DNA of 64,000 nt, taken from contig SADC01000219.1 of NCBI GenBank assembly GCA_004194705.1, forward strand, positions 124,001-188,000, read 5' to 3'. The notes below the pieces were generated by a model. It was not told where the DNA came from. It made no database searches and was given only the letters and a program-made list of their open reading frames with translations. Shown here in pieces: positions 52,280 to 62,070 of this stretch. Position 1 is the first letter of the stretch. Every line of letters begins with the position of its first letter. A program made the position numbers and the translations under genes. This DNA comes from Ditylenchus dipsaci (Eukaryota > Nematoda > Chromadorea > Rhabditida > Anguinidae).

Positions 52280-54613
52280 CACGGGAACGGCTGTACGTCC
52301 TGATGGTATGTCCTTGTGCAGAATTTCACGCTGAGCACGATGGTGAAAAAAAAATTGAAAAAAAGTAACTCTACGGTGGTCAGCGGCCTTTGTGAACCAT
52401 CAATGTCACGACTTTTGCCTATGCCACTTCAAAGAGGTAAAGAATGCCACTGTTTTAATATATTTTTTATATTCCATGTGCAAAAGAAAGCGCAGATTGC
52501 GAGCTTTCAAATGACATATTGTGGAGGTATTTATGACAATCATATGATAATTTTTTGGCTCATAGAAACCATTGTGTTTTTTTCAAAAACGTTGTTCATA
52601 CAAAAATATGTACAAATAAATGTGGAAAGGCCGTTTTTAAATTTATGGTTGATACTGTTCGATAGAGCAAGAAAAACTGCACCAGATAGTGCTTTAAAGT
52701 AGCCTGCAACCAAGCTTTTTGAGTGTTTAGCAAAGGTTCAAAAGTAAATCCCAAAATGCATCTTGACCTGAAACTTCGATTTCGCTACATAAATCTGAAA
52801 TTCTGACACTTGATTCGAGTTCAGCATGGTCGATTTACTTAAAAAACTGTCAATTGATTATCGGCTGTAGGTGAAAACACACACCAAAATACTGATTTCC
52901 CGCAGTAAATTTATTTTTTCCCGCAGTAAATTTGAATTTCAAACAAAATACTGATTTCCAGCAGTAAATTACTGATTTCCCGCAGTAAATTTCGCGGGAA
53001 TTCGAATTTTATAGTAAAAAATGACTTGGATCGCTCAGAATACGACCCCGAGTGGCTAGAAGCCCCTGAAAGATGGTTTTAGGAAGTTTACTAAAGGGGG
53101 GTAAACTTTTTGCAAAAATTCGATTGGGCTAATCAGAATTCCAGTCCGACGTGCTTGACGTGAAAAGGCTGTAACAAATTTACCCCGCCAAATTACTGAT
53201 TTACCCCGTCAAATTATTTTTTTACCCCGCCAAATTTGAATTTTGAGCAAAATACTCGTTTACCCCGCCAAATTTTAATTTTCGGTGAAATACTGCAGTA
53301 ATTTTGTGGGAATTCAGATTTTATAGTCAAAAATGACTTGGATCGCTCAAAATCCCACCCCCGAGTGGCCAGAAGCCCCTGAAAGTTGTTTTTTGGGTTT
53401 ACTAAAGGGGGGGGTAAACTTTTTGCGAAAAATCGATTGAGCGGATCAGATTTCGGTCCGATGGGTTCAATTGCTCAGGATTCCACCCTTAACCATTCTC
53501 AATCATCTTAAACCACCCTAAACCATCCCAAACTGCTCCAGACCAGTATCTAACTACCCTAAATCAGTGCTTAGGTTGGTTTAAGATAGTTGAGAATAAT
53601 TAGGGTGGAAACCTGAGCAATTGAGCCCATTGGACCCGAAATCTGATCCGCTCAATCGAATTTTTGCAAAAAGTTTACCCCGCTTTAGTAAACCCCAAAA
53701 ACCAACTTTCAGGGCTTCTGGCCACTCGGGGGTATTCTGAGCGATCCAAGTCATTTTCACTATAAAATACGAATTCCCGCGAAATTTACTGCGGGAAATC
53801 AGTAATTTACTGCGGGAAATCAGTACTTTGTTTGAAATTGAAATTTACTGCGGGAAAAATAAATTTACTGCGGGAAATCAGTATTTTGGGGTGTGAAATC
53901 AATTTGAGCCTTGATTATCACAATCATTGTCAAATTTCAAATTTCGCTCAAGACAAAAATTATTCGAAATTTGAAAAATATTGAATTTAAATAATTTTTG
54001 TCTCGAGCGGAATTTGAAATTTGACAATGATTGTGATAATCAATTGACAGTTTTTCAAGTAAATCGACCATGCTGAACTCGAATCAAGTGTCAGAATTTC
54101 AGATTTATGTAGCGAAATCGAAGTTTCAGGTCAAGATGCATTTGGGATTTACTTTTGAACCTTTGCTAAACACTCAAAAAGCTTGGTTGCAGGCTACTTT
54201 AAAGCACTATCTGGTGCAGTTTTTCTTGCTCTATCGAACAGTATCAACCATAAATTTAAAAACGGCCTTTCCACATTTATTTGTACATATTTTGTATGAA
54301 CAACGTTTTTGAAAAAAAACACAATGGTTTCTATGAGCCAAAAAATTATCATATGATTGTCATAAATACCTCCACAATATGTCATTTGAAAGCTCGCAAT
54401 CTGCGCTTTCTTTTGCACATGGAATATAAAAATATATTAAACAGTGGCATTCTTTACCTCTTTGAAGTGGCATAGGCAAAAGTCGTGACATTGATGGTTC
54501 ACAAAGGCCGCTGACCACCGTAGAGTTACTTTTTTTCAATTTTTTTTTCACCATCGTGCTCAGCGTGAAATTCTGCACAAGACATACCATCAGGACGTAC
54601 AGCCGTTCCCGTG
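52280..54613. repeat. TTAA-flanked foldback of the GATTCG...CAGCATGGTC family
   Basis: CACGGGAACGGCTGTACGTC pairs with its inverse, with TTAA at 52276-52279 and 54614-54617. The arms (about 580 bp and 700 bp) are nearly identical inverted copies, including matching open frames on opposite strands, and are split at the centre by the MULE-like element 52863-53910. Shorter copies of the arm are dispersed at 7, 13.8, 45.4 and 56.9 kb. Confidence 0.75.
52863..53910. mobile_element. MULE-like foldback, CCCGCAGTAAATTT arrays, 9-bp TSD
   Basis: It starts GGCTGTAGGTG and ends TTTGAGCC, flanked by identical TTGATTATC (52854-52862, 53911-53919). It has the same array and core as 28066-28861, but the left arm has a second array of the word TTTACCCCGCCAAATT (53170-53275), evidence of array turnover. 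Confidence 0.8.
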
Positions 54614-54724
54614 TTAAACAGGGTTTTAATTTTTTGCTGTATGCTAATAAGAAAATCATAAAAATCATGTATAACTCAGGATTGTAACGAAAATTGTGCT
54701 AGACTTTCCATGATAAAAAATATA

Positions 54725-55264
54725 CAGTCGACGCTCGATTTGAACGACCTGCGACTCGCTACAAATTGTGACTCGCTACAGCGACTCGCTACAATTGCGA
54801 CTCGCTACAGATTGAATTTTCTATTGTTATGTGGGTACAGATTGTTGTACGAGACCAATTGTTGGCCGCTTCGCGGCCAAGACCAGCACACTCCACATTG
54901 CAAGGGATAGGGGAACATGTAGTACATGTTTTTGGGTGAAATGGACAAAAAAGTTAAAGTGTAGCGAGTCACAATTGTAGCGAGTCGAAGTTTTACCCTC
55001 GATTTAAGGACAGCCTGGTACGGGCAAACACTGTCCTTAAATCGAGCTGTCCTTGTATCGAGCGTCCATGGGTCGTAGCCTTTAGGCCCCTTTTTTCCAT
55101 TTGTGGAAAAAAAGGGCCAAACGACTTACGTAAATCGTTTGGCCCTTTTTTCCACAAATGGAAAAAAGGGCCAAACGCCCCTACGCCGCGTCCATATATC
55201 GATTTTTATTTATTTGAAAACCAAAACCAACAAAATTTTGTGTCCTTAAATCGAGCGTCGACTG
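54725..55264. repeat. Pogo-like MITE (CAGTCGACGCTCGATTT)
   Basis: The ends CAGTCGACGCTCGATTT and AAATCGAGCGTCGACTG are flanked by TA (54723-54724, 55265-55266). The left arm has GCGACTCGCTACAA words. 55088-55180 is a complex hairpin in which GGGCCAAACG and CCATTTGTGG each occur in both orientations. The loop shares GGCCGCTTCGCGGCCAAGAC with the foldback at 4470. Confidence 0.7.
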
Positions 55265-56305
55265 TATAAAGATTTTTAATGAGGACAAAATAATACTTAA
55301 ACCAAACAGCTAGGTGATAAAAAATACATTCTGGTATAAAAAGGTTAAAATAACATTAGTTTAGTGTCAACTACGATAATTGGATAAAAATTGCCACTGG
55401 AATACCAGTAAGTCACAAATTCCAGTGGATTACCACTGGCATTCCACTGGTAAATTGCTAGATTTCCACCAAATTGCCACTTGTATCGAATATTCCAGTG
55501 GATTGCCACTGGAATTCCAGTATTAAATTGATGGATTCCACCAAATTGCCACTAAATGAGCGATTTACCACTGGAATGCCAGTGGCAATCCACTGGAAAT
55601 TCATACTTTCTGGCATTCCAGTGGGAGTTACTGGTTGGCCAGTGGTCATTTAGTGGTCTACCACTGGACTTCATTTTTCCGTGTCGAGTACTCGAAATTT
55701 TCGAGTACTCGACTCGAATCTTATCAAAACTCGAAATTTTCGAGTACTCGACTCGAAATCTTATCAAAACTCGAAATTTTCGAGTACTCGACTCGACTCG
55801 ATATTCGAAACTCGAAATTTTCGAGTACTCGACTCGACTCGATACTCGATACTCGAAATTTTCGAGTACTCGACTCGACTCGATACTCGAAGCTCAAAAA
55901 ATTTCGAATAATACTCGAAATTACTCGATTTCGAGTAGAAATTTGTCGAAATTTTGGTTAAAAATTTAATCATTTGAAGTTGGTAAGGCATAATAAAGCT
56001 ATAAAAAAGAAAAATTTTTGTCCTCGAGCACATTTTTAATTATTAAATTCTATACTTCAAACTCAAAATTTTCGAGTACTTGACTCGATGCTCGAAACTC
56101 GAAATTTTCGAGTCGAGTACTCGACTCGGTATTCGAAACTCGAAATTTTCGAGTACTCGACTCGACTCGATATTCGAAACTCGAAATTTCGAGTACTCGA
56201 CTCGACTCGATATTCGAAACTCGAAAAATTTCGAATAATACTCGAAATTACTCGATTTCGAGTACTCGACTCGACAACCCTACTTATGACTGTTTTTCAA
56301 GAAAA

Positions 56306-56392
56306 TATAATGTTTGCTACCACCAGGATTCAAACCTTTAACCTCAAAAATTCGGAGGGTGAATTTAGCAGCGGGAATTTACCACCGCCTTA
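56306..56392 (-). other. Diverged tRNA-like sequence
   Basis: On the minus strand GGCGGTGGTAAATTC precedes AGGTTTGAATCCTGGTGG, a B box with the same tail as the copies at 60.7, 61.2 and 63.0 kb. Confidence 0.4.
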
Positions 56393-56514
56393 GTGACAAT
56401 CACATGAAACAAAAGAGCCATCGTTGTTTTTTCGCGTTGTTTTGCTGTGATGATTATGCTTTTCATTGCTTTTTTTTTCAATTTTAAAAATTAAATTGTG
56501 TGCAAAAATCCGTA

Positions 56515-56815
56515 TCCGACACGGACCGTATGAAAAACACGGTCCATGTCGAAAAATTATCGACCCTGCATTTTGTGTTTCACAATATTTTTTCCGATGT
56601 TTTTTATAGGAGTGCTTCTCATAAATTTGGGCGTTCGATTAAATAAAAAGTGGCACTCAAAAAAATAAATGTTCTTGCTAACTAAAAAATCGGCCCAAAA
56701 AATTTGACGGGCCGTATCACGGTCGGTGACACGGACACGGCCCATCGGGTGGTAATACACGGACTCATTGTGCACGAAAATACGGTCCGTGTCACGGACG
56801 CGGACACGGATACAA
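56515..56815. repeat. Foldback with ACACGGACCGTA words
   Basis: ATCCGTATCCGACACGGACC near 56509 pairs with GTCCGTGTCACGGACGCGGA near 56783. GACACGGACACGGCCCATCG and GGGCCGTATCACGG lie between. Same vocabulary as 48828-48965. No clear TSD found. Confidence 0.55.
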
Positions 56816-56859
56816 ATTTCGCTCGAGACAAAGATCATTTGAAATTTGGAAAAATTCTA

Positions 56860-57115
56860 ATTGAATAATTTTGTGTTGAGCGGAATTTGAAATTTGACAG
56901 CGAGTGTCATAATTAAAGGACAGTTTCTCAAGTAAATTGACCATGCTGAACACGAATCTGGTGTCAGAAGCGCAGTTTTGCTTAGCGAGATCAGAGTTTT
57001 AGTCAAGATGCCTTTTGGAATATACTTTTGAAGGTTTGCTAAGTACTCCAAAAGCCTTGTTTTGGATTACTTCGAAGCACTATCTGGTGCAGTTTTGCCT
57101 GTTCTGTCAAATGGT
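56860..57115. repeat. Copy of the GATTCGTGTTCAGCATGGTC dispersed repeat
   Basis: Minus-oriented copy: AAGTAAATTGACCATGCTGA and ACACGAATCTGGTGTCAGA, then AGCACTATCTGGTGCAGTTT. A single arm only. Confidence 0.55.
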
Positions 57116-57129
57116 ATATACCAAGAATA

Positions 57130-57542
57130 CTAGAATACTGAAAATTAGCCGTAGATTTTTGAATTTTGGCCGTAGATTTTTTTTTCACTTCTTCCTACAT
57201 TTTTGTGATAATTTTTTACAGTTTTTTAGAATTTTTTCTACCCTTATGTAGCTCTAAATCTTATCTTTCTTATGAGCTATCAAACTTTGCTAAGTGTATT
57301 CAGAAAGTTAGATGTTTAAAGGTTTTGAAAAACAATTTTAGGGAAAAAATTTGTTTTTCAAATAAATAAAATAAAATTTCTACATTTCTGACCACATTTA
57401 GCATAGCTTAATGGCTTTTAGGAAGCCAAGATTCAGGGCTATGTAATGGTATAAAATTTTTCAAAAATTGCGAAAAAGTATCACGAAAATGTAGAAAGAA
57501 GTGAAAAAAAACATCTACGGCAATTTTCAGTATTCTACGGCC
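57130..57542. repeat. Foldback with TGAAAATTGCCGTAGATTTT ends
   Basis: AATACTGAAAATTAGCCGTA and GGCCGTAGATTTTTTTTTCA on the left pair with the inverse at 57505-57542. The inner parts pair more loosely. No coding support. Confidence 0.6.
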
Positions 57543-57742
57543 AATTTTAAATATAACCCAATTATAAAAACTAATGCTAGAAGTTCTGACTCAGAAGTGA
57601 TTTTTTCGACCAAATCGAGTTTTCTTTTCCACAATTCTGCCACACCATAACAAGATTTATTTCCAATTATTTCTCCCGCATTCGACAGCTGGTGCAATGA
57701 CATTAATTTTTCGTCCAAAAATCTGTTCCCCAACGTTAATTA

Positions 57743-58134
57743 CTGTATTTACTCTAATTTAAGTCCGGGGTTAAAATTTTTCAACCCGTCTCTTTGGAAG
57801 GGGGGGGGCTTAAATTAGAAGGGGGGGCTTAAATTATTTAACCCCATTTATACCAACAAAAGTCAATAAACAAAGACCTTTTATTCCGGAACGGAAATAC
57901 AATGGTTGAAATGAAAACAATTTCAGAAACACAAATCAAAAATTTATTGTTTGAGAAACACCATAATTTTAAACTTTTAATTTTGTCACTGTTTCAGCTA
58001 TATATTACTGTTGGCTCGGAATTTTTTTGAGTCAAAACCGTGATTACCATTTGAATAAAAAGAGAAGTGGGGCTAAAACTAAGGGACGGAGGTGGGCTAA
58101 AATTAGAGGGGGGCTTAAATTAGAGTAAATACGG
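57743..58134. repeat. CCGTATTT-family foldback
   Basis: CTGTATTTACTCTAATTTAA pairs with TTAAATTAGAGTAAATACGG, flanked by TA (57741-57742, 58135-58136). G-rich GGGGGGGCTTAAATTAGA words near the ends. The middle (57870-58060) is unpaired. Confidence 0.7.
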
Positions 58135-58136
58135 TA

Positions 58137-59010
58137 GTCCGAAATTCAGATCGTCCGAAATTTTTTTCTACAAACTTGAGTTTGAAAATCGCTCGATTAT
58201 TCGATTTCCAAGCACATTTTAATTTTGATTTTGTGACCGTAATTAAAACCAAATGGATCAATTTTCGTTTATTTTCGTCTTTAGACCAAAAAATGAGTTC
58301 CAGTGTGTTACTAAATCGAGATTAGACTGAATTAGAAACCTTTTTCAATGTTTCGATGAACAAATGGACTTCTGAAAAAATATTGGTATTGAGCAATATA
58401 TTGGGGTCCACAACTTTGAAATATTGTATTGGGTCTAGAGAGGGCCAAAAAATATAGGTATTGGCAAAGGCAAATTCCCATCTCTAATGACAATAGGAAT
58501 TTGGAAAATTTAACGCTAGTAGCGAATAAATCTAACAACACATAATTCAAAAAGTAGTGAAAGTGAAGTGAAAAAAGTGTCCCGCACGCATTTGAATTTG
58601 CCAAATTCTCATTGTCATCGACAAGTATGGTCCTTTAACACTTCTAAGAAGGTCGATTTTGGTGGGGTGGGAGGGTTTGTGTATATAACCTAGTTGTTCT
58701 CATTATTGGAGGAAAAGGAGAAGAGAGGTCGTGATTTAAAAAATGGCGTGAAAAAATTTGTCTGCTTTGGTGAAAAAATTTTATTGAAAAATTTTTTTTT
58801 TATTAAAAATAACTCGCCCTTTCTAATTACTCACGCCTTTCTAATAACTCACCTCCCTAGAGAGAGGTTGAAAAATAACTCACCCGGGTGAGCTATTAGA
58901 GCAAATACGGTAAAATACATTTATAACAATTACTGATCTGAAAATTATAAGTTTTCTCAAAAAATGTAGACTTTAACTACTCAGATTTGAATAATCGGTT
59001 CTACCCCACT
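58137..59010. repeat. Degenerate repeats, no gene
   Basis: 58555-58640 is a decayed right half of the AAGGACCATG TTAA foldback (GTGTCCCGCACGCATTTGAA). 58800-58912 is the right half of a CCGTATTT element (GAGCTATTAGAGCAAATACGG). Short frames only. Confidence 0.45.
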
Positions 59011-59018
59011 ATCTGTTG

Positions 59019-59173
59019 TGGGGTTGTCGATTCGAACGTCCGATTTCGATGTTCGAAATGTTCGAGATTTTTTCGAAAATTAGACTTCGAATCAAACCGA
59101 ACGTTCGAAATTTTCAAATTTTGAACGTTCGTCAAATCAAACGTTTGAAAATTTCGAACGTTTGACAGCCCTA
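59019..59173. mobile_element. Small hAT-like element, CGTTCGAA words, TSD ATCTGTTG
   Basis: 155 bp. The ends TGGGGTTGTCGATTCG and TTTGACAGCCCTA are flanked by identical ATCTGTTG (59011-59018, 59174-59181). The interior is GAACGTTCGAAATTTTC-type self-complementary words. Confidence 0.8.
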
Positions 59174-59181
59174 ATCTGTTG

Positions 59182-59680
59182 CCAAATATGCTCGGTCTCC
59201 CTGTTGTTTTTTTCTTTAAAATGCCTTGGTCCCCTTGTTCATTATGATTATGGTAACACTGTTATTAAAGTGATTAAGGTGGTTATCATTTACATGATGA
59301 CCTCATTTATATGATTAACATGATCACCTTGAAAACAACAGAAAGGACCAAGGCATTTTTCAAGAAAAAGCAACAGGGGTGACCAAAGCATATTACATCA
59401 AGTTCCGTCTTAACATACGCTGATTTTTTGCCTAAGCTAAACGTGATAAATCACTGAAATTGGCCCTAATTACATAAAAAACATCTATCTTGCGAAGTTG
59501 AAGTCAACCTTTAATAGATACCGCATTTACTCTAATAGTAGCCCCTCTCTAATTCTAGCGACCCCCCCCCCTTGGAGGAGAGTTGAAAATAGTGGCCCTC
59601 CTGAAAATCGGCCTATTTAGGCCAATTTTGCAAAAGTTTCGACTTGCTAACAGTGGTAAAAGCGTTGGCTTAAGCTAGGA
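59182..59680. repeat. Repeat fragments
   Basis: 59190-59400 has inverted CCTTGGTCCC arms around GATCACCTTGAAAACAACAG. 59522-59640 is a left CCGCATTTACTCTAATAGTA arm of the CCGTATTT family without a right partner. Confidence 0.5.
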
Positions 59681-60684
59681 ACCCAATGGAGCCGCACCTC
59701 CGCACTCCCGCGCAAATCTTCACTCCCGCGGTGCGTCGCCAGCGTGTACACAATCAGGCGACACATTTTCGGAGCCGCACTCCCGCGCTCTTTCATTATG
59801 AGTGAGGCGATTTTTTTTCGGAGTGCGGCGCATCATCGTTGCTTCATTTTCTTATGCTCTTTTCGGCGCTCAAATTATTTTTGAGTACAACTTTCCGCTT
59901 GTGGATCCTAACTGAAACTTTTTAAGACAAAAGCTACGATCTACAAATTTTCGAAAAATTGGAAATTTTTCAAAGTAACACAGAAAACCACCCTATCTCA
60001 CCTAAAATCATGTGCTGAACACAGTTTGTTAATACAAAAATAGTGATTTCACTAGCCACAGCACCTATACTGGGGTAGATACTTATTCTGAGGGAGCATC
60101 TGCCTACAAATCCCGAAAATATCAGTTTTTTATATGGGATTGCAAACCATGATTTCTCACACAAAATTTTACGCTGAACATGGTTTGACAATACCAAAAC
60201 TGTAATTTTGGTGACTCAAACTATGAAACCTAGGATAGGTACCCATGGTTCAGGTGGATATCAAGCTGGATGGCCTAAAAATGAAATTTTAGTCAATTTT
60301 TTTTACGTTTTTCATGCTCCAAAACCTGTTTTCTGGACTAATTCGGACATGCTGAAGATGGTTTGATAGTGGTAAAATGCCGTTTTGTATGGTATTTTTT
60401 AGTTTTGGGCAATAATTAATTTCGCTAAAATCAATTATTGCCCGAAACTCAAAAAATACTCGAGAAAACGGCATTTCCCTCTATCAAACCATCTTCAGCG
60501 TGCCCGAATCAGTCCAGAAAACAGGTTTTGGAACCCGAAAACGTGAAAAAAATTGATTCAAGTGGACGACTACTTGGTTTTAATGGTCCAGACTCTAGAG
60601 AAGGTGCCAGGTGGTTACCCTGCTCACCCTGAGTCTCACTGGTTTTTTACAGAATAGTTTATAATTAATATTCAAGAAACAATA

Positions 60685-60780
60685 ATGCCTGTTAACACCA
60701 GTATTGGAGCCTGAAACATCAAAAATCGATCCAGCAGCCTCTAGATCACCCCTGAGAATCCATGCACTAAACCAAGTGGT
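60685..60780 (-). other. tRNA-like tail, copy 1
   Basis: On the minus strand TTGGTTTAGTGCATGGATTC (A-box-like) is followed by TTTCAGGCTCCAATACTGG (degraded B box). The best-preserved relative is 63020-63105. Confidence 0.4.
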
Positions 60781-61186
60781 CGACCACTTGGATCAAAATT
60801 CTTTTTTACGTTTTCGGGTTCCAAAACTTGTTTTCTGGACTAATTCGGACATGCTGAAGATGGTTTGATAGTGGTAAAATGCCGTTTTGTATGGTATTTT
60901 TTAGTTTTGGGCAATAATTAATTTCGCTAAAATCAATTATTGCCCGAAACTCAAAAAATACTCGAGAAAACGGCATTTCCCTCTATCAAACCATCTTCAG
61001 CGTGCCCGAATCAGTCCAGAAAACAGGTTTTGGAACCCGAAAACGTGAAAAAAAATTGATTCAAGTGGACGACTACTTGGTTTTAATGGTCCAGACTCTA
61101 GAGAAGGTGCCAGGTGGTTACCCTGCTCACCTGAGTCTCACTGGTTTTTTACAGAATAGTTTATAATTAATATTCAAGAAACAATA

Positions 61187-61282
61187 ATGCCTGTTAACAC
61201 CAGTATTGGAGCCTGAAACATCAAAAATCGATCCAGCAGCCTCTAGATCACCCCTGAGAATCCATGCACTAAACCAAGTGGT
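61187..61282 (-). other. tRNA-like tail, copy 2
   Basis: Same sequence as copy 1, 502 bases further on; part of the tandem duplication. Confidence 0.4.
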
Positions 61283-61508
61283 CGACCACTTGGATCAAAA
61301 TTCTTTTTTACGTTTTCGGGTTCCAAAACTTGTTTTCTGGACTAATTCGGACAAGCTGAAGATGGTTTGACAGTGGTAAAATAAAGTTTTGTTGTCCACT
61401 TAACTGAATCTTAACTGAAGTTGGAAATTTAAATTAACCGTGCAAGCAGCTAGTCATTTTTTTCAGATGACCACGTAAACGTAAAAAAACTGCCTTGGTC
61501 CCCCCCTG

Positions 61509-61633
61509 TTCGTCTTTTGGCAAATCTCGTTTTGGCAAATTTCGTTTTGGCAAATTTCGTTTTGGCAAATTTCGTTTTGGCAAATCTCGTTTTGGCAAAT
61601 TTCGTTTTGGCAAATCTCGTTTTGGCAAATATC
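61509..61633. repeat. Tandem array of TTTTGGCAAATTTCG (15 bp, about 8 units)
   Basis: Units differ only at TTTCG versus CTCG. The minus-strand frames through it are periodic and not genes. There is no inverted partner in the window; a foldback arm or simple satellite. Confidence 0.75.
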
Positions 61634-61753
61634 GTTGGACAGGTAATATGGTATATACCAATTTTGACATTTGAATATCAAGAGTCTTGATTCAAACCAA
61701 TCATATGGCATTTAAACACGTAATTCTACACCGGCGACCGTAAGTTTTGTCTA

Positions 61754-62004
61754 CCGTATTCTCTCTAATAGGCCGACATGTCGGTTTATTTTTCAACCCT
61801 TCAAAAATCGTGAAAATTTTGGGTCGAACTCGACATTTTCGGGTGAAAATCCAAAATCGAAAAAGCGGAATCGATAGAGCTCGTGGGAACTAAGAAAACG
61901 CAATAAACAGCGATGTAATTTTTTTTCTTCGGACTGAGATACGGTCCCTCAAAGTAGGGGGTGTCGGTTTATTAGAGGGTGTCGGCCTATTAGAGAGAAT
62001 ACGG
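61754..62004. repeat. CCGTATT MITE with conserved core
   Basis: The ends CCGTATTCTCTCTAATAGGC and their inverse are flanked by TA (61752-61753, 62005-62006). The core GGAATCGATAGAGCTCGTGG (about 61868) is the inverse of the family core. Confidence 0.8.
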
Positions 62005-62070
62005 TAATCAGGTCAAGCAGGCTGCGTATTTTTAAGTGAATGAAGGCTCATTCGATGGTTTAAAGCTAAG

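Larger units (their letters stand above)
51749..56282. mobile_element. Chimeric hAT-like composite, 4.5 kb, TSD CTTATGAC
   Basis: The left end is TAGGGTTGTCCACGGATAAA and the right end CTCGACTCGACAACCCTA; identical CTTATGAC flanks lie at 51741-51748 and 56283-56290. The left subterminal words are ATTCCACTGGAAT (51770-51950, and inverted at 55390-55670). The right subterminal words are CTCGAAATTTTCGAGTACTC (55684-56275). The two halves meet at about 55681 (TTTTTCCGTG/TCGAGTAC), where the expected GGACAACCCTA end of the first element is missing. Inside are a tRNA-like sequence, a TTAA foldback, a MULE-like foldback and a pogo-like MITE. Confidence 0.75.
59682..61400. repeat. Duplicated segment, copy 1, with internal tandem copies
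   Basis: 59682-60290 begins with CCGCACTCCCGCGCAAATCT and reappears at 62071-62637. The block 60299-60800 is repeated almost exactly at 60801-61300 (offset about 502 bp) and again, diverged, at 62638-63120. Each block contains a hairpin (CTGAAGATGGTTTGATAG against its inverse, loop GGGCAATAATTAATTT) and a tRNA-like tail. Confidence 0.75.

Noticed and set aside
52316..54668. Matching 60-138 codon frames on opposite strands
   Set aside because: They mirror each other because they sit in the two arms of the TTAA foldback; no protein family is recognisable.
55556..56033. Long frames rich in Arg/Val/Leu/Asp/Ser repeats
   Set aside because: Produced by the CTCGAAATTTTCGAGTACTC word array of the chimeric element.
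61434..61711. Minus-strand frames with repeated NEICQ or KRDLP units
   Set aside because: Translations of the 15-bp TTTTGGCAAATTTCG array.
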